This document shows, one piece after another, positions 1 to 16,597 of a DNA stretch of 64,000 bases. The stretch is taken from contig CP136068.1 of assembly GCA_032622095.1 (NCBI GenBank), forward strand, positions 741,607 to 805,606. The letters run 5' to 3'. The translations under genes and the position numbers were made by a program. How positions within the stretch are numbered: position 1 is the stretch's first letter; each line of letters starts with the position of its first letter. The notes beneath the pieces were generated by a model, which was not told where the DNA came from, searched no databases, and was given only the letters and a program-made list of their open reading frames with translations. The DNA comes from Siphonodentalium dalli (lineage: Eukaryota; Mollusca; Scaphopoda; Gadilida; Siphonodentaliidae).

Positions 1-3000
1 ATGTATGTGGCGGGTATACCTATATATGTATGTGGTGGTGATACCTATATATGTGTGTGATGGGGATACCTATATAGGTGTGTGGCGGGTATACCTATAT
101 ATGTATGTGGTGGTGATACATATAGATGTGTGTGGTTTTGATACCTATATATGTGTGTGGTGGGGATACCTATATGTGTATGTGGTGGGGATACCTATAT
201 ATGTATGTGGTGGTGATACCTATATATGTATATATGTATGTGGTGGTGATACCTATATATGTATGTGGTGGGGATACCTATATATTTTTGTGGTGGGGAT
301 ACCTATATATATATGTGGTGGGGATACCTATATATGTATGTGGTGTTGATACCTATATATGTATGTGGTGGGGATACCTATATATGTATGTGGTGGTGAT
401 ACCTATATATGTATGTGGTGGTGATACCTATATATGTGTGTGGTGAGGAGACCTATAGATGTATGTGGTGTGGATACCTATATATGTGTGGTGTGGATAC
501 CTATATATGTATGTGGTGGGGATACCTATATATGTATGTGGTGGTGATACCTATATATGTATGTGGTGGTGATACCTATATATGTGTGTGGTGAGGATAC
601 ATATAGATGTATGTGGTGGTAATACCTATATATGTATGTGGTGGGGAGACCTATAGATGTATGTGGTGGGGATGCCTATATATGTATGTGGTGGGGATAC
701 CTATAAATGTATGTGGTGGGGATACCTATAGATGTATGTGGTGGGGATACCTATAGATGTGTGTGGTGGGGATACCTATATATGTGTGTGGCGGGGATAC
801 CTATATATGTATGTGGTGAGGATACCTATATATGTGTGTGGTGGTGATACCTATATATGTATGTGGTGGGGATACCTATATATGTATGTGGTGGTGATAC
901 CTATATATGTATGTGGTGGTGATACTTATAGATGTATGTGGTGGGGATACATATAGATGTATGTGTTGGGGATACCTATAGATGTATGTGGTGAGGATAC
1001 CTATAGATGTATGTGGTAGTGATACCTATATATGTGTGTGGTGGGGATACCTATATATGTGTGTGGCGGGGATACCTATATATGTATGTGGTGAGGATAC
1101 CTATATATGTATGTGGCGGTGATACCTATATATGTGTGTGGTGGTGATACCTATATATGTATGTGGTGGGGATACCTATATATGTATGTGGTGGGTATAC
1201 CTATATATGTATGTGGTGGTGATACCTATATATGTATGTGGTGGGGATACCTATATATTTGTGTGGTGGGGATACCTATAGATGTATGTGGTGGGGATAC
1301 CTATATATGTATGTGGTGTTGATACCTATATATGTATGTGGTGAGGATACCTATATATGTGTGTGGTGGGAATACCTATATATGTATGTGGTGGGGATAC
1401 CTATAGATGTATGTGGTGGGGATACCTATATGTGTATGTGGTGAGGATACCTATAGATGTATGTGGTGAGGATACCTATATATGTATGTGGTGGTGATAC
1501 CTATATATGTGTGTGGTGGGGATACCTATATATGGGTGTGGCGGGTATACCTATATATGTATGTGGTGGTGATACATATAGATGTGTGTGGTGGTGATAC
1601 CTATATATGTGTGTGGTGGTGATACCTATATATGTGTGTGGTGGTGCTACCTATAGATGTGTGGTGGGGATACCTATAGATGTGTGTGGTGGGGATACCT
1701 ATATATGTATGTGGTGGGGATACCTATAGATGTATGTGGTGAGTATACATATAGATGTGTGTGGTGGTGATACCTATAGATGTGTGTGGTGGTGATACCT
1801 ATATATGTATGTGGTGGGGATACCTATATATGTATGTGGTGGTGATACCTATATATGTATGTGGTGGTGATACCTATATATGTATGTGGTGGGGATACCT
1901 ATATATTTGTGTGGTGGGGATACATATAGATGTATGTGTTGGGATACCTATATATGTATGTGGTGTTGATACCTATATATGTATGTGGTGGGGATACCTA
2001 TATATGTATGTGGTGGGGATACCTATATATGTAAGTGGTGGGGATACCTATATATGTGTGTGGTGGGGATACCTATATATGTATGTGGTGGGGATACCTA
2101 TATATGTTTGTGGTGGGGATACCTATATATGTATGTGGTGGACATACCTATATATTTGAGTGGTGGTCATACCTATATATGTATGTGGTGGGGAGACCTA
2201 TAAATGAATGTGGCGGGGATACCTATAGATGTGTGTGGTGGGGATACCTATATATGTGTGTGGTGGTGATACATATAGATGTAAGTGGTGGGGATATCTA
2301 TAGATGTGTGTGGTGGGGATACCTATATATGTGTGTTGTGGGGAGAACTATATATGTGTGTGGCGGGGAGACCTATATATGTGTGTGGTGGGGATACCTA
2401 TAAATGTGTGTGGTGGGGATACCTATATATGTGTGTGGTGGGGATACCTATATATGTGTGTGGTGGGGATACCTATATATGTGTGTGGCGGGGATACCTA
2501 TATATGTATGTGGTGGGGATACCAATAGATGTATGTGGTGGGGATACCTATATATGTATGTGGTGGGGATACCTATATATGTATGAGGTGGGGATACCTA
2601 TATATGTATCTGGTGTGGATACCTATAGATGTATGTGGTGAGGATAACTATGTATGTATGTGATGGGGATAACTATATATGTATGTGGTGAGGATACCTA
2701 TAGATGTATGTTGTGAGGATACCTATATATGTGTGTGGTGGGAATACCTATATATGTATGTGGTGGGGATACCTATAGATGTATGTGGTGGGGATACCTA
2801 TAGATATATGTGGTGAGGATACCTATATATGTATGTGGTGGTGATACCTATATATGTGTGTGGTGGGGATACCTATATAGGTGTGTGGCGGGTATACCTA
2901 TATATGTATGTGGTGGTGATACCTATATATGTGTGTGGTGGGGATACCTATATAGGTGTGTGGCGGGTATACCTATATATGTATGTGGTGGTGATACATA

Positions 3001-5715
3001 TAGATGTGTGTGGTTTTGATACCTATATATGTGTGTGGTGGGGATACCTATATGTGTATGTGGTGGGGATACCTATATATGTATGTGGTGGTGATACCTA
3101 TATATGTATGTGGTGGTGATACCTATATATGTATGTGGTGGGGATACCTATATATTTGTGTGGTGGGGATACCTATATATATATGTGGTGGGGATACCTA
3201 TATATGTATGTGGTGTTGATACCTATATATGTATGTGGTGGGGATACCTATATATGTATGTGGTGGTGATACCTATATATGTATGTGGTGGTGATACCTA
3301 TATATGTGTGTGGTGAGGAGACCTATATATGTATGTGGTGTGGATACCTATATATGTGTGGTGTGGATACCTATATATGTATGTGGTGGGGATACCTATA
3401 TATGTATGTGGTGGTGATACCTATATATGTATGTGGTGGTGATACCTATATATGTGTGTGGTGAGGATACATATAGATGTATGTGGTGGTAATACCTATA
3501 TATGTATGTGGTGGGGAGACCTATAGATGTATGTGGTGGGAATGCCTATATATGTATGTGGTGGGGATACCTATATATGTATGTGGTGGGGATACCTATG
3601 GATGTATGTGGTGGGGATACCTATAGATGTGTGTGGTGGGGATACCTATATATGTGTGTGGCGGGGATACCTATATATGTATGTGGTGAGGATACCTATA
3701 TATGTGTGTGGTGGTGATACCTATATATGTGTGTGGTGGGGATACCTATATATGTATGTGGTGGTGATACCTATATATGTATGTGGTGGTGATACTTATA
3801 GATGTATGTGGTGGGGATACCTATAGATGTATGTGTTGGGGATACCTATAGATGTATGTGGTGAGGATACCTATAGATGTATGTGGTAGTGATACCTATA
3901 GATGTGTGTGGTGGGGATACCTATATATGTGTGTGGCGGGGATACCTATATATGTATGTGGTGAGGATACCTATATATGTATGTGGCGGTGATACCTATA
4001 TATGTGTGTGGTGGTGATACCTATATATGTATGTGGTGGGGATACCTATATATGTATGTGGTGGGTATACCTATATATGTATGTGGTGGTGATACCTATA
4101 TATGTATGTGGTGGGGATACCTATATATTTGTGTGGTGGGGATACCTATAGATGTATGTGGTGGGGATACCTATGTATGTATGTGGTGTTGATACCTATA
4201 TATGTATGTGGTGAGGATACCTATATATGTGTGTGGTGGGAATACCTATATATGTATGTGGTGGGGATACATATAGATGTATGTGGTGGGGATACCTATA
4301 TATGTATGTGGTGAGGATACCTATAGATGTATGTGGTGAGGATACCTATATATGTATGTGGTGGTGATACCTATATATGTGTGTGGTGGGGATACCTATA
4401 TATGGGTGTGGCGGGTATACCTATATATGTATGTGGTGGTGATACATATAGATGTGTGTGGTGGTGATACCTATATATGTGTGTGGTGGTGATACCTATA
4501 TAAGTTTGTGGTGGTGCTACCTATAGATGTGTGGTGGGGATACCTATAGATGTATGTGGTGGGGATACCTATATATGTATGTGGTGGGGATACCTATAGA
4601 TGTATGTGGTGAGTATACATATAGATGTGTGTGGTGGTGATACCTATAGATGTGTGTGGTGGGGATACCTATATATGTATGTGGTGGTGATACCTATATA
4701 TGTATGTGGTGGTGATACCTATATATGTATGTGGTGGGGAAACCTATATATTTGTGTGGTGGGGATACATATAGATGTATGTGTTGGGATACCTATATAT
4801 GTATGTGGTGTTGATACCTATATATGTATGTGGTGGGGATACCTATATATGTATGTGGTGGGGATACCTATATATGTAAGTGGTGGGGATACCTATATAT
4901 GTGTGTGGTGGGGATACCTATATATGTATGTGGTGGGGATACCTATATATGTATGTGGTGGGGATACCTATATATGTATGTGGTGGACATACCTATATAT
5001 TTGAGTGGTGGTCATACCTATATATGTATGTGGTGGGGAGACCTATATATGAATGTGGCGGGGATACATATAGATGTGTGTGGTGGGGATACCTATATAT
5101 GTGTGTGGTGGTGATACATATAGATGTAAGTGGTGGGGATATCTATAGATGTGTGTGGTGGGGATACCTATTTATGTGTGTGGTGGGGAGAACTATATAT
5201 GTGTGTGGCAGGGAGACCTATAGATGTGTGTGGTGGGGATACCTATAAATGTGTGTGGTGGGGATACCTATATATGTGTGTGGTGGGGATACCTATATAT
5301 GTGTGTGGTGGGGATACCTATATATGTGTGTGGCGGGGATACCTATATATGTGTGTGGCGGGGAGACCTATATATGTGTGTGGTGGAGATACCTATAGAT
5401 GTATGTGGTGGGGATACCTATATATGTGTGTGGTGGGGATACATATATATGTATGTGGTGGGGATACCTATATATGTATGTGGCGGGGATACCTATATAT
5501 GTATGTGGCGGGGATACCTATATATGTGTATGGTGGGGATACCTATATATGTATGTGGTGGGGATACCTATATATGTATGTGGCGGGGATACCTATATAT
5601 GTGTGTGGTGGGGATACCTATATATGTATGTGGTGGGGATACCTATATATGTATGTGGCGGGGATACCGATATATGATTGTGGTGGGGATACCTATATAT
5701 GTATGTGGTGGGGAT
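1..5715 (+). repeat. higher-order repeat: two ~2.85-kb blocks of the 25-bp array
   Basis: Distinctive variant units recur in the same order at a shift of 2,845-2,878 bp. A ggttttgatacc unit lies near 132 and again near 3,010. The ttgagtggtggtcatacc landmark lies near 2,156 and near 5,000. Long stretches between these landmarks are nearly identical, including stop positions. The shift shortens from about 2,870 to 2,845 within the block, so one or a few 25-bp units were lost or gained after duplication. Confidence 0.85.
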
Positions 5716-5874
5716 ACCTATATATGTATGTGGTGGGGATACCTATATACGTGTGTGGTGGGGAGACCTATATATGTATGTGGTGGGGAGACCATAGAGA
5801 TGTATGTGGTGGGGATACCTATATATGTATGTGGTGGGGATACCTATATATGTATGTGGTGGGGATACCTATAG

Positions 5875-8800
5875 ATGTATGTGGTGGTGATACCTATATA
5901 TGTATGTGGTGGGGATACCTATGTATGTATGTGGTGGGGATACCTATATATGTGTGTGGTGGGGATACCTATATATGTATGTGGTGGGGATACCTATATA
6001 TGTATGTGGTGGGGATACCTATATATGTATGTGGTGGGGATACCTATATATGTATGTGGTGGGGATACCTATATATGTATGTGGTGGGGATACCTATATA
6101 TTTGAGTGGTGGTCATACCTATATATGTATGTGGTGGGGAGACCTATTTATGTATGTGGCGGGGATACCTATAGATGTGTGTGGTGGGGATACATATAGA
6201 TGTGTGTTTTGGGGATACATATAAATGTGTGTGGTGGGGATACTAATATATGTGTGTGGTGGGGATACCTATATATGTGTGTGGTGGGGATACATATATA
6301 TGTGTGTGGCGGGGATACCTATATATGTATGTGGTGGGGAGACCTATATATGTGTGTGGTGGGGATACATATAGATGTATGTGGTGGGGATACCTATATA
6401 TGTGTGTGGTGGGGATACCTATATATGTATGTGGCGGGGATACATATATATGTATGTGGTGGGGATACCTATATATGTATGTGGCGGGTACACCTATATA
6501 TGTGTATAGTGGGGATACCTATATATATGTGTGTGGTGGGGATACCTATATATGTATGTGGTGGGGATACCTATATATGTATGTGGCGGGGATACCTATA
6601 TATGTATGTGGCGGGGATACCTATAGATGTGTGTGGTGGGGATACCTATAGATGTGTGTAGTGGGGATACATATAAATGTGTGTGGTGGGGAAACCTATA
6701 TATGTATGTGGCGGGGATACCTATATATGAGTGTGGTGGGGATACCTATATATGTATGTGGTGGGGATACCTATATATGTATGTGGTGGGGATACCTATA
6801 TACATGTGTGGTGGGGAGACCTATATATGTATGTGGTGGGGAGACCATAGAGATGTATGTGGTGGGGATACCTATATATGTATGTGGTGGGGATACCTAT
6901 ATATGTATGTGGTGGGGATACCTATAGATGTATGTGGTGGTGATACCTATATATGTATGTGGTGGGGATACCTATATATGTATGTGGTGGGGATACCTAT
7001 ATATGTGTGTGGTGGGGATACCTATATATGTATGTGGTGGGGATACCTATATATGTATGTGGTGGGGATTCCTATATATGTATGTGGTGGGGATACCTAT
7101 ATATGTATGTGGTGGGGATACCTATATATGTATGTGGTGGGGATACCTATATATTTGAGTGGTGGTCATACCTATTTATGTATGTGGTGGGAAGACCTAT
7201 ATATGTATGTGGCGGGGATACCTATAGATGTGTGTGGTGGGGATACCTATAGATGTGTGTGGTGGGGATACATATAAATGTGTGTGGTGGGGATACTAAT
7301 ATATGTGTGTGGTGGGGATACCTATATATGTGTGTGGTGGGGATACCTATATATGTGTGGCGGGGATACCTATATATGTATGTGGTGGGTAGACCTATAT
7401 ATGTGTGTGGTGGGGATACCTATAGATGTATGTGGTGGGGATACCTATATATGTGTGTGGTGGGGATACCTATAGATGTATGTGGTGGGGATACCTATAT
7501 ATGTGTGTGGTGGGGATACATATAGATGTATGTGGTGGGGATACCTATATATGTATGTGGTGGGGATACCTATATATGTATGTGGCGGGTATACCTATAT
7601 ATGTGTATGGTGGGGATACCTATATATGTATGTGGCGGGGATACCTATATATGTGTGTGGTGGGGATACCTATATATGTATGTGGTGGGGATACCTATAT
7701 ATGTATGTGGCGGGGATACATATATATGAGTGTGGTGGGGATACCTATATATGTATGTGGTGGGGATACCTATATACATGTGTGGTGGGGAGACCTATAT
7801 ATGTATGTTGTGGGGAGACCATAGAGATGTATGTGGTGGGGATACCTATATATGTATGTGGTGGGGATACCTATATATGTATATGGTGGGGATACCTATA
7901 GATGTATGTGGTGGTGATACCTATATATGTATGTGGTGGTGATACCTATAAATGTATGTGGTGGGGATACCTATATATGTGTGTGGTGGGGATACCTATA
8001 TATGTATGTGGTGGGAATACCTATATATGTATGTGGTGGGGATACCTATATATGTATGTGGTGGGGATACCTATATATTTGAGTGGTGGCCATACCTATA
8101 TATGTATGTGGTGGGGAGACCTATATATGAATGTGGCGGGGATACCTATAGATGTGTGTGGTGGGGATACCTATATATGTGTGTGGTGGTGATACATATA
8201 GATGTAAGTGGTGGGGATATCTATAGATGTGTGTGGTGGGGATACCTATATATATGTGTGGTGGGGAAAACTATATATGTGAGTGGCGGGGAGACCTATA
8301 GATGTGTGTGGTGGGGATACCTATAAATGTGTGTGGTGGGGATACCTATATATGTGTGTGGTGGGGATACCTATATATGTGTGTGGTGGGGATACCTATA
8401 TATGTGTGTGGCGGGGATACCAATATATGTATGTGGTGGGGAGACCTATATATGTGTGTGGCGGTGATACCTATATATGTATGTTGTGGGGATACATATA
8501 TATGTGTGTGGCGGGGATACCTATATATGTATGTGGTGGTGATACCTATATATGTATGTGGTGGTGAGACCTATAGATGTATGTGGTGGGGATACCTATA
8601 TATGTATGTGGTGGTGATACCTATATATGTATGTGGTGGTGATACCTATATATGTATGTGGTGGGGATACCTATGTATGTATGTGGTGGGGATACCTATA
8701 TATGTGTGTGGTGGGGATACCTATATATGTATGTGGTGGGGATACCTATGTATGTATGTGGTGGGGATACCTATATATGTATGTGGTGGGGATACCTATA

Positions 8801-11577
8801 TATGTATGTGGTGGGGATACCTATATATGTATGTGGTGGGGATACCTATATATTTGAGTGGTGGTCATACCTATATATGTATGTGGTGGGGAGACCTATT
8901 TATGTATGTGGCGGGGATACCTATAGATGTGTGTGGTGGGGATACATATAGATGTGTGTTGTGGGGATACATATAAATGTGTGTGGTGGGGATACTAATA
9001 TATGTGTGTGGTGGGGATACCTATATATGTGTGTGGTGGGGATACATATATATGTGTGTGGCGGGGATACCTATATATGTATGTGGTGGGGAGACCTATA
9101 TATGTGTGTGGTGGGGATACCTATAGATGTATGTGGTGGGGATACCTATATATGTGTGTGGTGGGGATACATATAGATGTATGTGGTGGGGATACATATA
9201 TATGTATGTGGTGGGGATACCTATATATGTATGTGGCGGGTACACCTATATATGTGTATAGTGGTGATACCTATATATATGTATGTGGTGGGGATACCTA
9301 TATATGTATGTGGTGGGGATACCTATATATGTATGTGGCGGGGATACCTATATATGTATGTGGCGGGGATACCTATAGATGTGTGTGGTGGGGATACCTA
9401 TAGATGTGTGTAGTGGGGATACATATAAATGTGTGTGGTGGGGAAACCTATATATATATGTGGCGGGGATACCTATATATGAGTGTGGTGGGGATACCTA
9501 TATATGTATGTGGTGGGGATACCTATATATGTATGTGGTGGGGATACCTATATACATGTGTGGTGGGGAGACCTATATATGTATGTGGTGGGGAGACCAT
9601 AGAGATGTATGTGGTGGGGATACCTATATATGTATGTGGTGGGGATACCTATATATGTATGTGGTGGGGATACCTATAGATGTATGTGGTGGTGATACCT
9701 ATATATGTATGTGGTGGTGATACCTATATATGTATGTGGTGGGGATACCTATATATGTATGTGGTGGGGATACCTATATATGTGTGTGGTGGGGATACCT
9801 ATATATGTATGTGGTGGGGATTCCTATATATGTATGTGGTGGGGATACCTATATATGTATGTGGTGGGGATACCTATATATGTATGTGGTGGGGATACCT
9901 ATATATTTGAGTGGTGGTCATACCTAATTATGTATGTGGTGGGAAGACCTATATATGTATGTGGCGGGGATACCTATAGATGTGTGTGGTGGGGATACCT
10001 ATAGATGTGTGTGGTGGGGATACATATAAATGTGTGTGGTGGGGATACTAATATATGTGTGTGGTGGGGATACCTATATATGTGTGTGGTGGGGATACCT
10101 ATATATGTGTGGCGGGGATACCTATATATGTATGTGGTGGGTAGACCTATATATGTGTGTGGTGGGGATACCTATAGATGTATGTGGTGGGGATACCTAT
10201 ATATGTGTGTGGTGGGGATACCTATAGATGTATGTGGTGGGGATACCTATATGTGTGTGTGGTAGGGATACATATAGATGTATGTGGTGGGGATACCTAT
10301 ATATGTATGTGGTGGGGATACCTATATATGTATGTGGCGGGTATACCTATATATGTGTATGGTGGGGATACCTATATATGTATGTGGCGGGGATACCTAT
10401 ATATGTGTGTGGTGGGGATACCTATATATGTATGTGGTGGGGATACCTATATATGTATGTGGCGGGGATACATATATATGAGTGTGGTGGGGATACCTAT
10501 ATATGTATGTGGTGGGGATACCTATATACATGTGTGGTGGGGAGACCTATATATGTATGTGGTGGGGAGACCATAGAGATGTATGTGGTGGGGATACCTA
10601 TATATGTATGTGGTGGGGATACCTATATATGTATATGGTGGGGATACCTATAGATGTATGTGGTGGTGATACCTATATATGTATGTGGTGGTGATACCTA
10701 TAAATGTATGTGGTGGGGATACCTATATATGTGTGTGGTGGGGATACCTATATATGTATGTGGTGGGAATACCTATATATGTATGTGGTGGGGATACCTA
10801 TATATGTATGTGGTGGGGATACCTATATATTTGAGTGGTGGTCATACCTATATATGTATGTGGTGGGGAGACCTATATATGAATGTGGCGGGGATACCTA
10901 TAGATGTGTGTGGTGGGGATACCTATAAATGTGTGTGGTGGTGATACATATAGATGTAAGTGGTGGGGATATCTATAGATGTGTGTGGTGGGGATACCTA
11001 TATATATGTGTGGTGGGGAAAACTATATATGTGAGTGGCGGGGAGACCTATAGATGTGTGTGGTGGGGATACCTATAAATGTGTGTGGTGGGGATACCTA
11101 TATATGTGTGTGGTGGGGATACCTATATATGTGTGTGGTGGGGATACCTATATATGTGTGTGGCGGGGATACCAATATATGTATGTGGTGGGGAGACCTA
11201 TATATGTGTGTGGCGGTGATACCTATATATGTATGTTGTGGGGATACATATATATGTGTGTGGCGGGGATACCTATATATGTATGTGGTGGTGATACCTA
11301 TATATGTATGTGGTGGTGAGACCTATAGATGTATGTGGTGGGGATACCTATATATGTATGTGGTGGTGATACCTATATATGTATGTGGTGGTGAGACCTA
11401 TAGATGTATGTGTTGGGGATACCTATATATGTGTGTGGTGGGGATACCTATAGATGTGTGTGGTGGGGATACCTATATATGTGAGAGGTGGGGATACCTA
11501 TATATGTGTGTGGTGAGGAGACCTATATATGTATGTGGTGGGGATACCTATATATGTATGTGGTGGGGATACCTATA
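5875..11577 (+). repeat. higher-order repeat: 2,752-bp period
   Basis: The pattern of variant units from about 5.87 kb recurs exactly 2,752 bp downstream; all matching landmarks I checked keep this shift. The landmark ttgagtggtgg occurs near 6,100, 7,154, 8,078, 8,852, 9,904 and 10,830, giving intervals of 1,053, 925 and 774 bp that then start to repeat. The 2,752-bp unit is therefore itself composed of three related sub-blocks. Exact constancy of the shift implies recent duplication. Confidence 0.85.
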
Positions 11578-14500
11578 GATGTATGTGGTGGGGATACCTA
11601 TATATGTATGTGGTGAGGATACCTATAGATGTATGTGGTGAGCATACCTATAGATGTGTGTGGCGGGGATACCTATATAAGTGTGTGGTGGGGATACCTA
11701 TATATGTGTGTGGTGGGGATACCTATAGATGTATGTGGTGGGGATACCTATATATATATGTGGTGTAGATACCTATAGATGTATGTGGTGAGGATACCTA
11801 TATATGTATGTGGTGGGGATACCTATATATGTATGTGGTGAGGATACCTATAGATGTATGTGGTGAGGATACATATAGATGTGTGTGGTGGTGATACCTA
11901 TATATGTATGTGGTGGGGATATCTATATATGTATGTGGTGGGGATACCTATATATGTATCTGGTGTGGATACCTATAGATGTATGTGGTGAGGATACCTA
12001 TGTATGTATGTGGTGGGGATACCTATATATGTATGTGGTGAGGATACCTATAGATGTATGTGGTGAGGATACCTATATATGTGTGTGGTGGGAATACCTA
12101 TATATGTACGTGGTGGGGATACCTATAGATGTATGTGGTGGGGATACCTATATATGTATGTGGTGAGGATACCTATAGATGTATGTGGTGAGGATACCTA
12201 TATATGTATGTGGTGGTGATACCTATATATGTGTGTGGTGGGGTTACCTATATAGGTGTGTGGCGGGTATACCTATATATGTATGTGGTGGTGATACATA
12301 TAGATGTGTGTGGTTTTGATACCTATATATGTGTGTGGTGGGGATACCTATATGTGTGTGTGGTGGTGATACCTATATATGTGTGTGGTGGTGCTTCCTA
12401 TAGATGTGTGGTGGGGATACCTATAGATGTATGTGGTGGGGATACCTATATATGTATGTGGTGTTGATACCTATATATGTATGTGGTGGTGATACCTATA
12501 TATGTGTGTGGTGGGGATACCTATATATGTATGTGGTGTTGATACCTATATATGTATGTGGTGGGGATACCTATAGATGTATGTGGTGAGGATACATATA
12601 GATGTGTGTGGTGGTTATACCTATATATGTGTGTGGTGGTGATACCTATATATGTATGTGGTGGGGATACCTATATATGTATGTGGTGGGGATACCTAAT
12701 ATGTATGTGGTGGTGATACCTATATATGTATGTGGTGGGGATACCTATATATTTGGGTGGTGGGGATACCTATAGATATATGTGGTGGGGATACCTATAT
12801 ATGTATGTGGTGTTGATACCTATATATGTATGTGGTGGGGATACCTATATATGTATGTGGTGGTGATACATATATATGTGTGTGGTGAGGAGACCTATAG
12901 ATGTATGTGGTGTGGATACCTATATATGTGTGTGGTGTGGATACCTATATATGTATGTGGTGGGGATACCTATATATGTATGTGGTGGTGATACCTATAT
13001 ATGTATGTGGTGGTGATACCTATATATGTGTGTGGTGAGGATACATATAGATGTATGTGGTGGTGATACCTATATATGTATGTGGTGTGGAGACCTATAG
13101 ATGTATGTGGTGGGGATACCTATATATGTATGTGGTGGGGATACCTATATATGTATGTGGTGGGGATACCTATATACATGTGTGGTGGGGAGACCTATAT
13201 ATGTATGTGGAGGGGAGACCATAGAGATGTATGTGGTGGGGATACCTATATATGTATGTGGTGGGGATACCTATATATGTATATGGTGGGGATACCTATA
13301 GATGTATGTGGTGGTGATACCTATATATGTATGTGGTGGTGATACCTATATATGTATGTGGTGGGGATACCTATATATGTGTGTGGTGGGGATACCTGTA
13401 TATGTATGTGGTGGGAATACCTATATATGTATGTGGTGGGGATACCTATATATGTATGTGGTGGGGATACCTATATATTTGAGTGGTGGTCATACCTATA
13501 TATGTATGTGGTGGGGAGACCTATATATGAATGTGGCGGGGATACCTATAGATGTGTGTGGTGGGGATACCTATATATATGTGTGGTGGTGATACATATA
13601 GATGTAAGTGGTGGGGATATCTATAGATGTGTGTGGTGGGGATACCTATATATATGTGTGGTGGGGAAAACTATATATGTGAGTGGCGGGGAGACCTATA
13701 GATGTGTGTGGTGGGGATACCTATAAATGTGTGTGGTGGGGATACCTATATATGTGTGTGGTGGGGATACCTATATATGTGTGTGGTGGGGATACCTATA
13801 TATGTGTGTGGCGGGGATACCAATATATGTATGTGGTGGGGAGACCTATATATGTGTGTGGCGGTGATACCTATATATGTATGTTGTGGGGATACATATA
13901 TATGTGTGTGGCGGGGATACCTATATATGTATGTGGTGGTGATACCTATATATGTATGTGGTGGTGAGACCTATAGATGTATGTGGTGGGGATACCTATA
14001 TATGTATGTGGTGGTGATACCTATATATGTATGTGGTGGTGAGACCTATAGATGTATGTGTTGGGGATACCTATATATGTATGTGGTGGTGATACCTATA
14101 TATGTGTGTGGTGGGGATACCTATAGATGTGTGTGGTGGGGATACCTATATATGTGTGTGGTGGGGATACCTATATATGTGTGTGGTGAGGAGACCTATA
14201 TATGTATGTGGTGGGGATACCTATATATGTATGTGGTGGGGATACCTATATATGTATGTGGTGGGGATACCTATATATGTATGTGGTGAGGATACCTATA
14301 GATGTATGTGGTGAGGATACCTATAGATGTGTGTGGCGGGAATACCTATATAAGTGTGTGGTGGGGATACCTATATATGTGTGTGGTGGGGATACCTATA
14401 GATGTATGTGGTGGGGATACCTATATATATATGTGGTGTGGATACCTATAGATGTATGTGGTGGGGATACATATATATGTATGTGGTGGGGATACCTATA

Positions 14501-16000
14501 TATGTATGTGGTGAGGATACCTATAGATGTATGTGGTGAGGATACATATAGATGTGTGTGGTGGTGATACCTATATATGTATGTGGTGGGGATACCTATA
14601 GATGTATGTGGTGGGGATACCTATATATGTATGTGGTGTGGATACCTATATATGTATGTGGTGGGGATACCTATATATGTATCTGGTGTGGATACCTATA
14701 GATGTATGTGGTGAGGATACCTATGTATGTATGTGGTGGGGATACCTATATATGTATGTGGTGAGGATACCTATAGATGTATGTGGTGAGGATACCTATA
14801 TATGTGTGTGGTGGGAATACCTATATATGTATGTGGTGGGGATACCTATAGATGTATGTGGTGGGGATACCTATATATGTATGTGGTGAGGATACCTATA
14901 GATGTATGTGGTGAGGATACCTATATATGTATGTGGTGGTGATACCTATAGATGTGTGTGGTGGGGATACCTATATAGGTGTGTGACGGGTATACCTATA
15001 TATGTATGTGGTGGTGATACATATAGATGTGTGTGGTTTTGATACCTATATATGTGTGTGGTGGGGATACCTATATGTGTGTGTGGTGGTGATACCTATA
15101 TATGTGTGTGGTGGTGCTACCTATAGATGTGTGGTGGGGATACCTATAGATGTATGTGGTGGGGATACCTATATATGTATGTGGTGTTGATACCTATATA
15201 TGTATGTGGTGGTGATACCTATATATGTGTGTGGTGGGGATACCTATATATGTATGTGGTGTTGATACCTATATATGTATGTGGTGGGGATACCTATAGA
15301 TGTATGTGGTGAGGATACATATAGATGTGTGTGGTGGTTATACCTATAGATGTGTGCGGTGGTGATACCTATATATGTATGTGGTGGGGATACCTATATA
15401 TGTATGTGGTGGGGATACCTATATATGTATGTGGTGGTGATACCTATATATGTATGTGGTGGGGATACCTATATATTTGAGTGGTGGGGATACCTATAGA
15501 TATATGTGGTGGGGATACCTATATATGTATGTGGTGTTGATACCTATATAAGTATGTGGTGGGGATACCTATATATGTATGTGGTGGTGATACATATATA
15601 TGTGTGTGGTGAGGAGACCTATAGATGTATGTGGTGTGGATACCTATATATGTGTGTGGTGTGGATACCTATATATGTATGTGGTGGGGATACCTATATA
15701 TGTATGTGGTGGTGATACCTATATATGTATGTGGTGGTGATACCTATATATGTGTGTGGTGAGGATACATATAGATGTATGTGGTGGTGATACCTATATA
15801 TGTATGTGGTGGGGAGACCTATAGATGTATGTGGTGGGTATGCCTATATATGTATGTGGTGGGGATACCTATATATGTATGTGGTGGGGATACCTATAGA
15901 TGTATGTGGTGGGGATACCTATAGATGTGTGTGGTGGGGATACCTATATATGTGTGTGGCGGGGATACCTATATATGTATGTGGTGAGGATACCTATATA
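10654..16000 (+). repeat. higher-order repeat: ~2.65-2.72-kb period
   Basis: Units at 10.65-11.5 kb recur at +2,648 bp (13.3-14.2 kb), and units at 11.88-12.8 kb recur at +2,723/2,724 bp (14.6-15.5 kb). The ggttttgatacc landmark near 12,310 reappears near 15,033. The start of this block overlaps the end of the preceding 2,752-bp repeat, so the two duplications share a segment. Confidence 0.8.
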
Positions 16001-16597
16001 TGTGTGTGGTGGTGATACCTATATATGTGTGTGGTGGGGATACCTATATATGTATGTGGCGGTGATACCTATATATGTATGTGGTGGTGATAACTATAGA
16101 TATATGTGGTGGGGATACCTATATATGTATGTGGTGGGGATACCTATAGATGTATGTGGTGAGGATACCGATAGATGTATGTGGTAGTGATACCTATAGA
16201 TGTGTGTGGTGGGTATACCTATAGATGTGTGTGGCGGGGATACCTATATATGTATGTGGTGAGGATACCTATATATGTATGTGGCGGTGGTACCTATATA
16301 TGTGTGTGGTGGTGATACCTATATATGTATGTGGTGGGGATACCTATATATGTATGTGGTGGGGATACCTATATATGTATGTGGTGGTGATACCTATATA
16401 TGTATGTGGTGGGGATACCTATATATTTGTGTGGTGGGAATACCTATAGATGTGTGTGGTGGGGATACCTATAGATGTATGTGGTGGGGATACCTATATA
16501 TGTATGTGGTGAGGATACCTATATATGTATGTGGTGGGGATACCTATAGATGTATGTGGTGGGGATACCTATAGATGTGTGGTGTGGATACCTATAG

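Noticed and set aside
5130-6224. Long plus-strand ORFs (up to 364 codons) with repeated MWWGYLYMYVVGIPIYVCGG-type peptides in the satellite
   Set aside because: They arise because the 25-bp consensus has no stop in any plus frame; overlapping ORFs in all three frames have the same quality, and there is no start context, intron or codon constraint.
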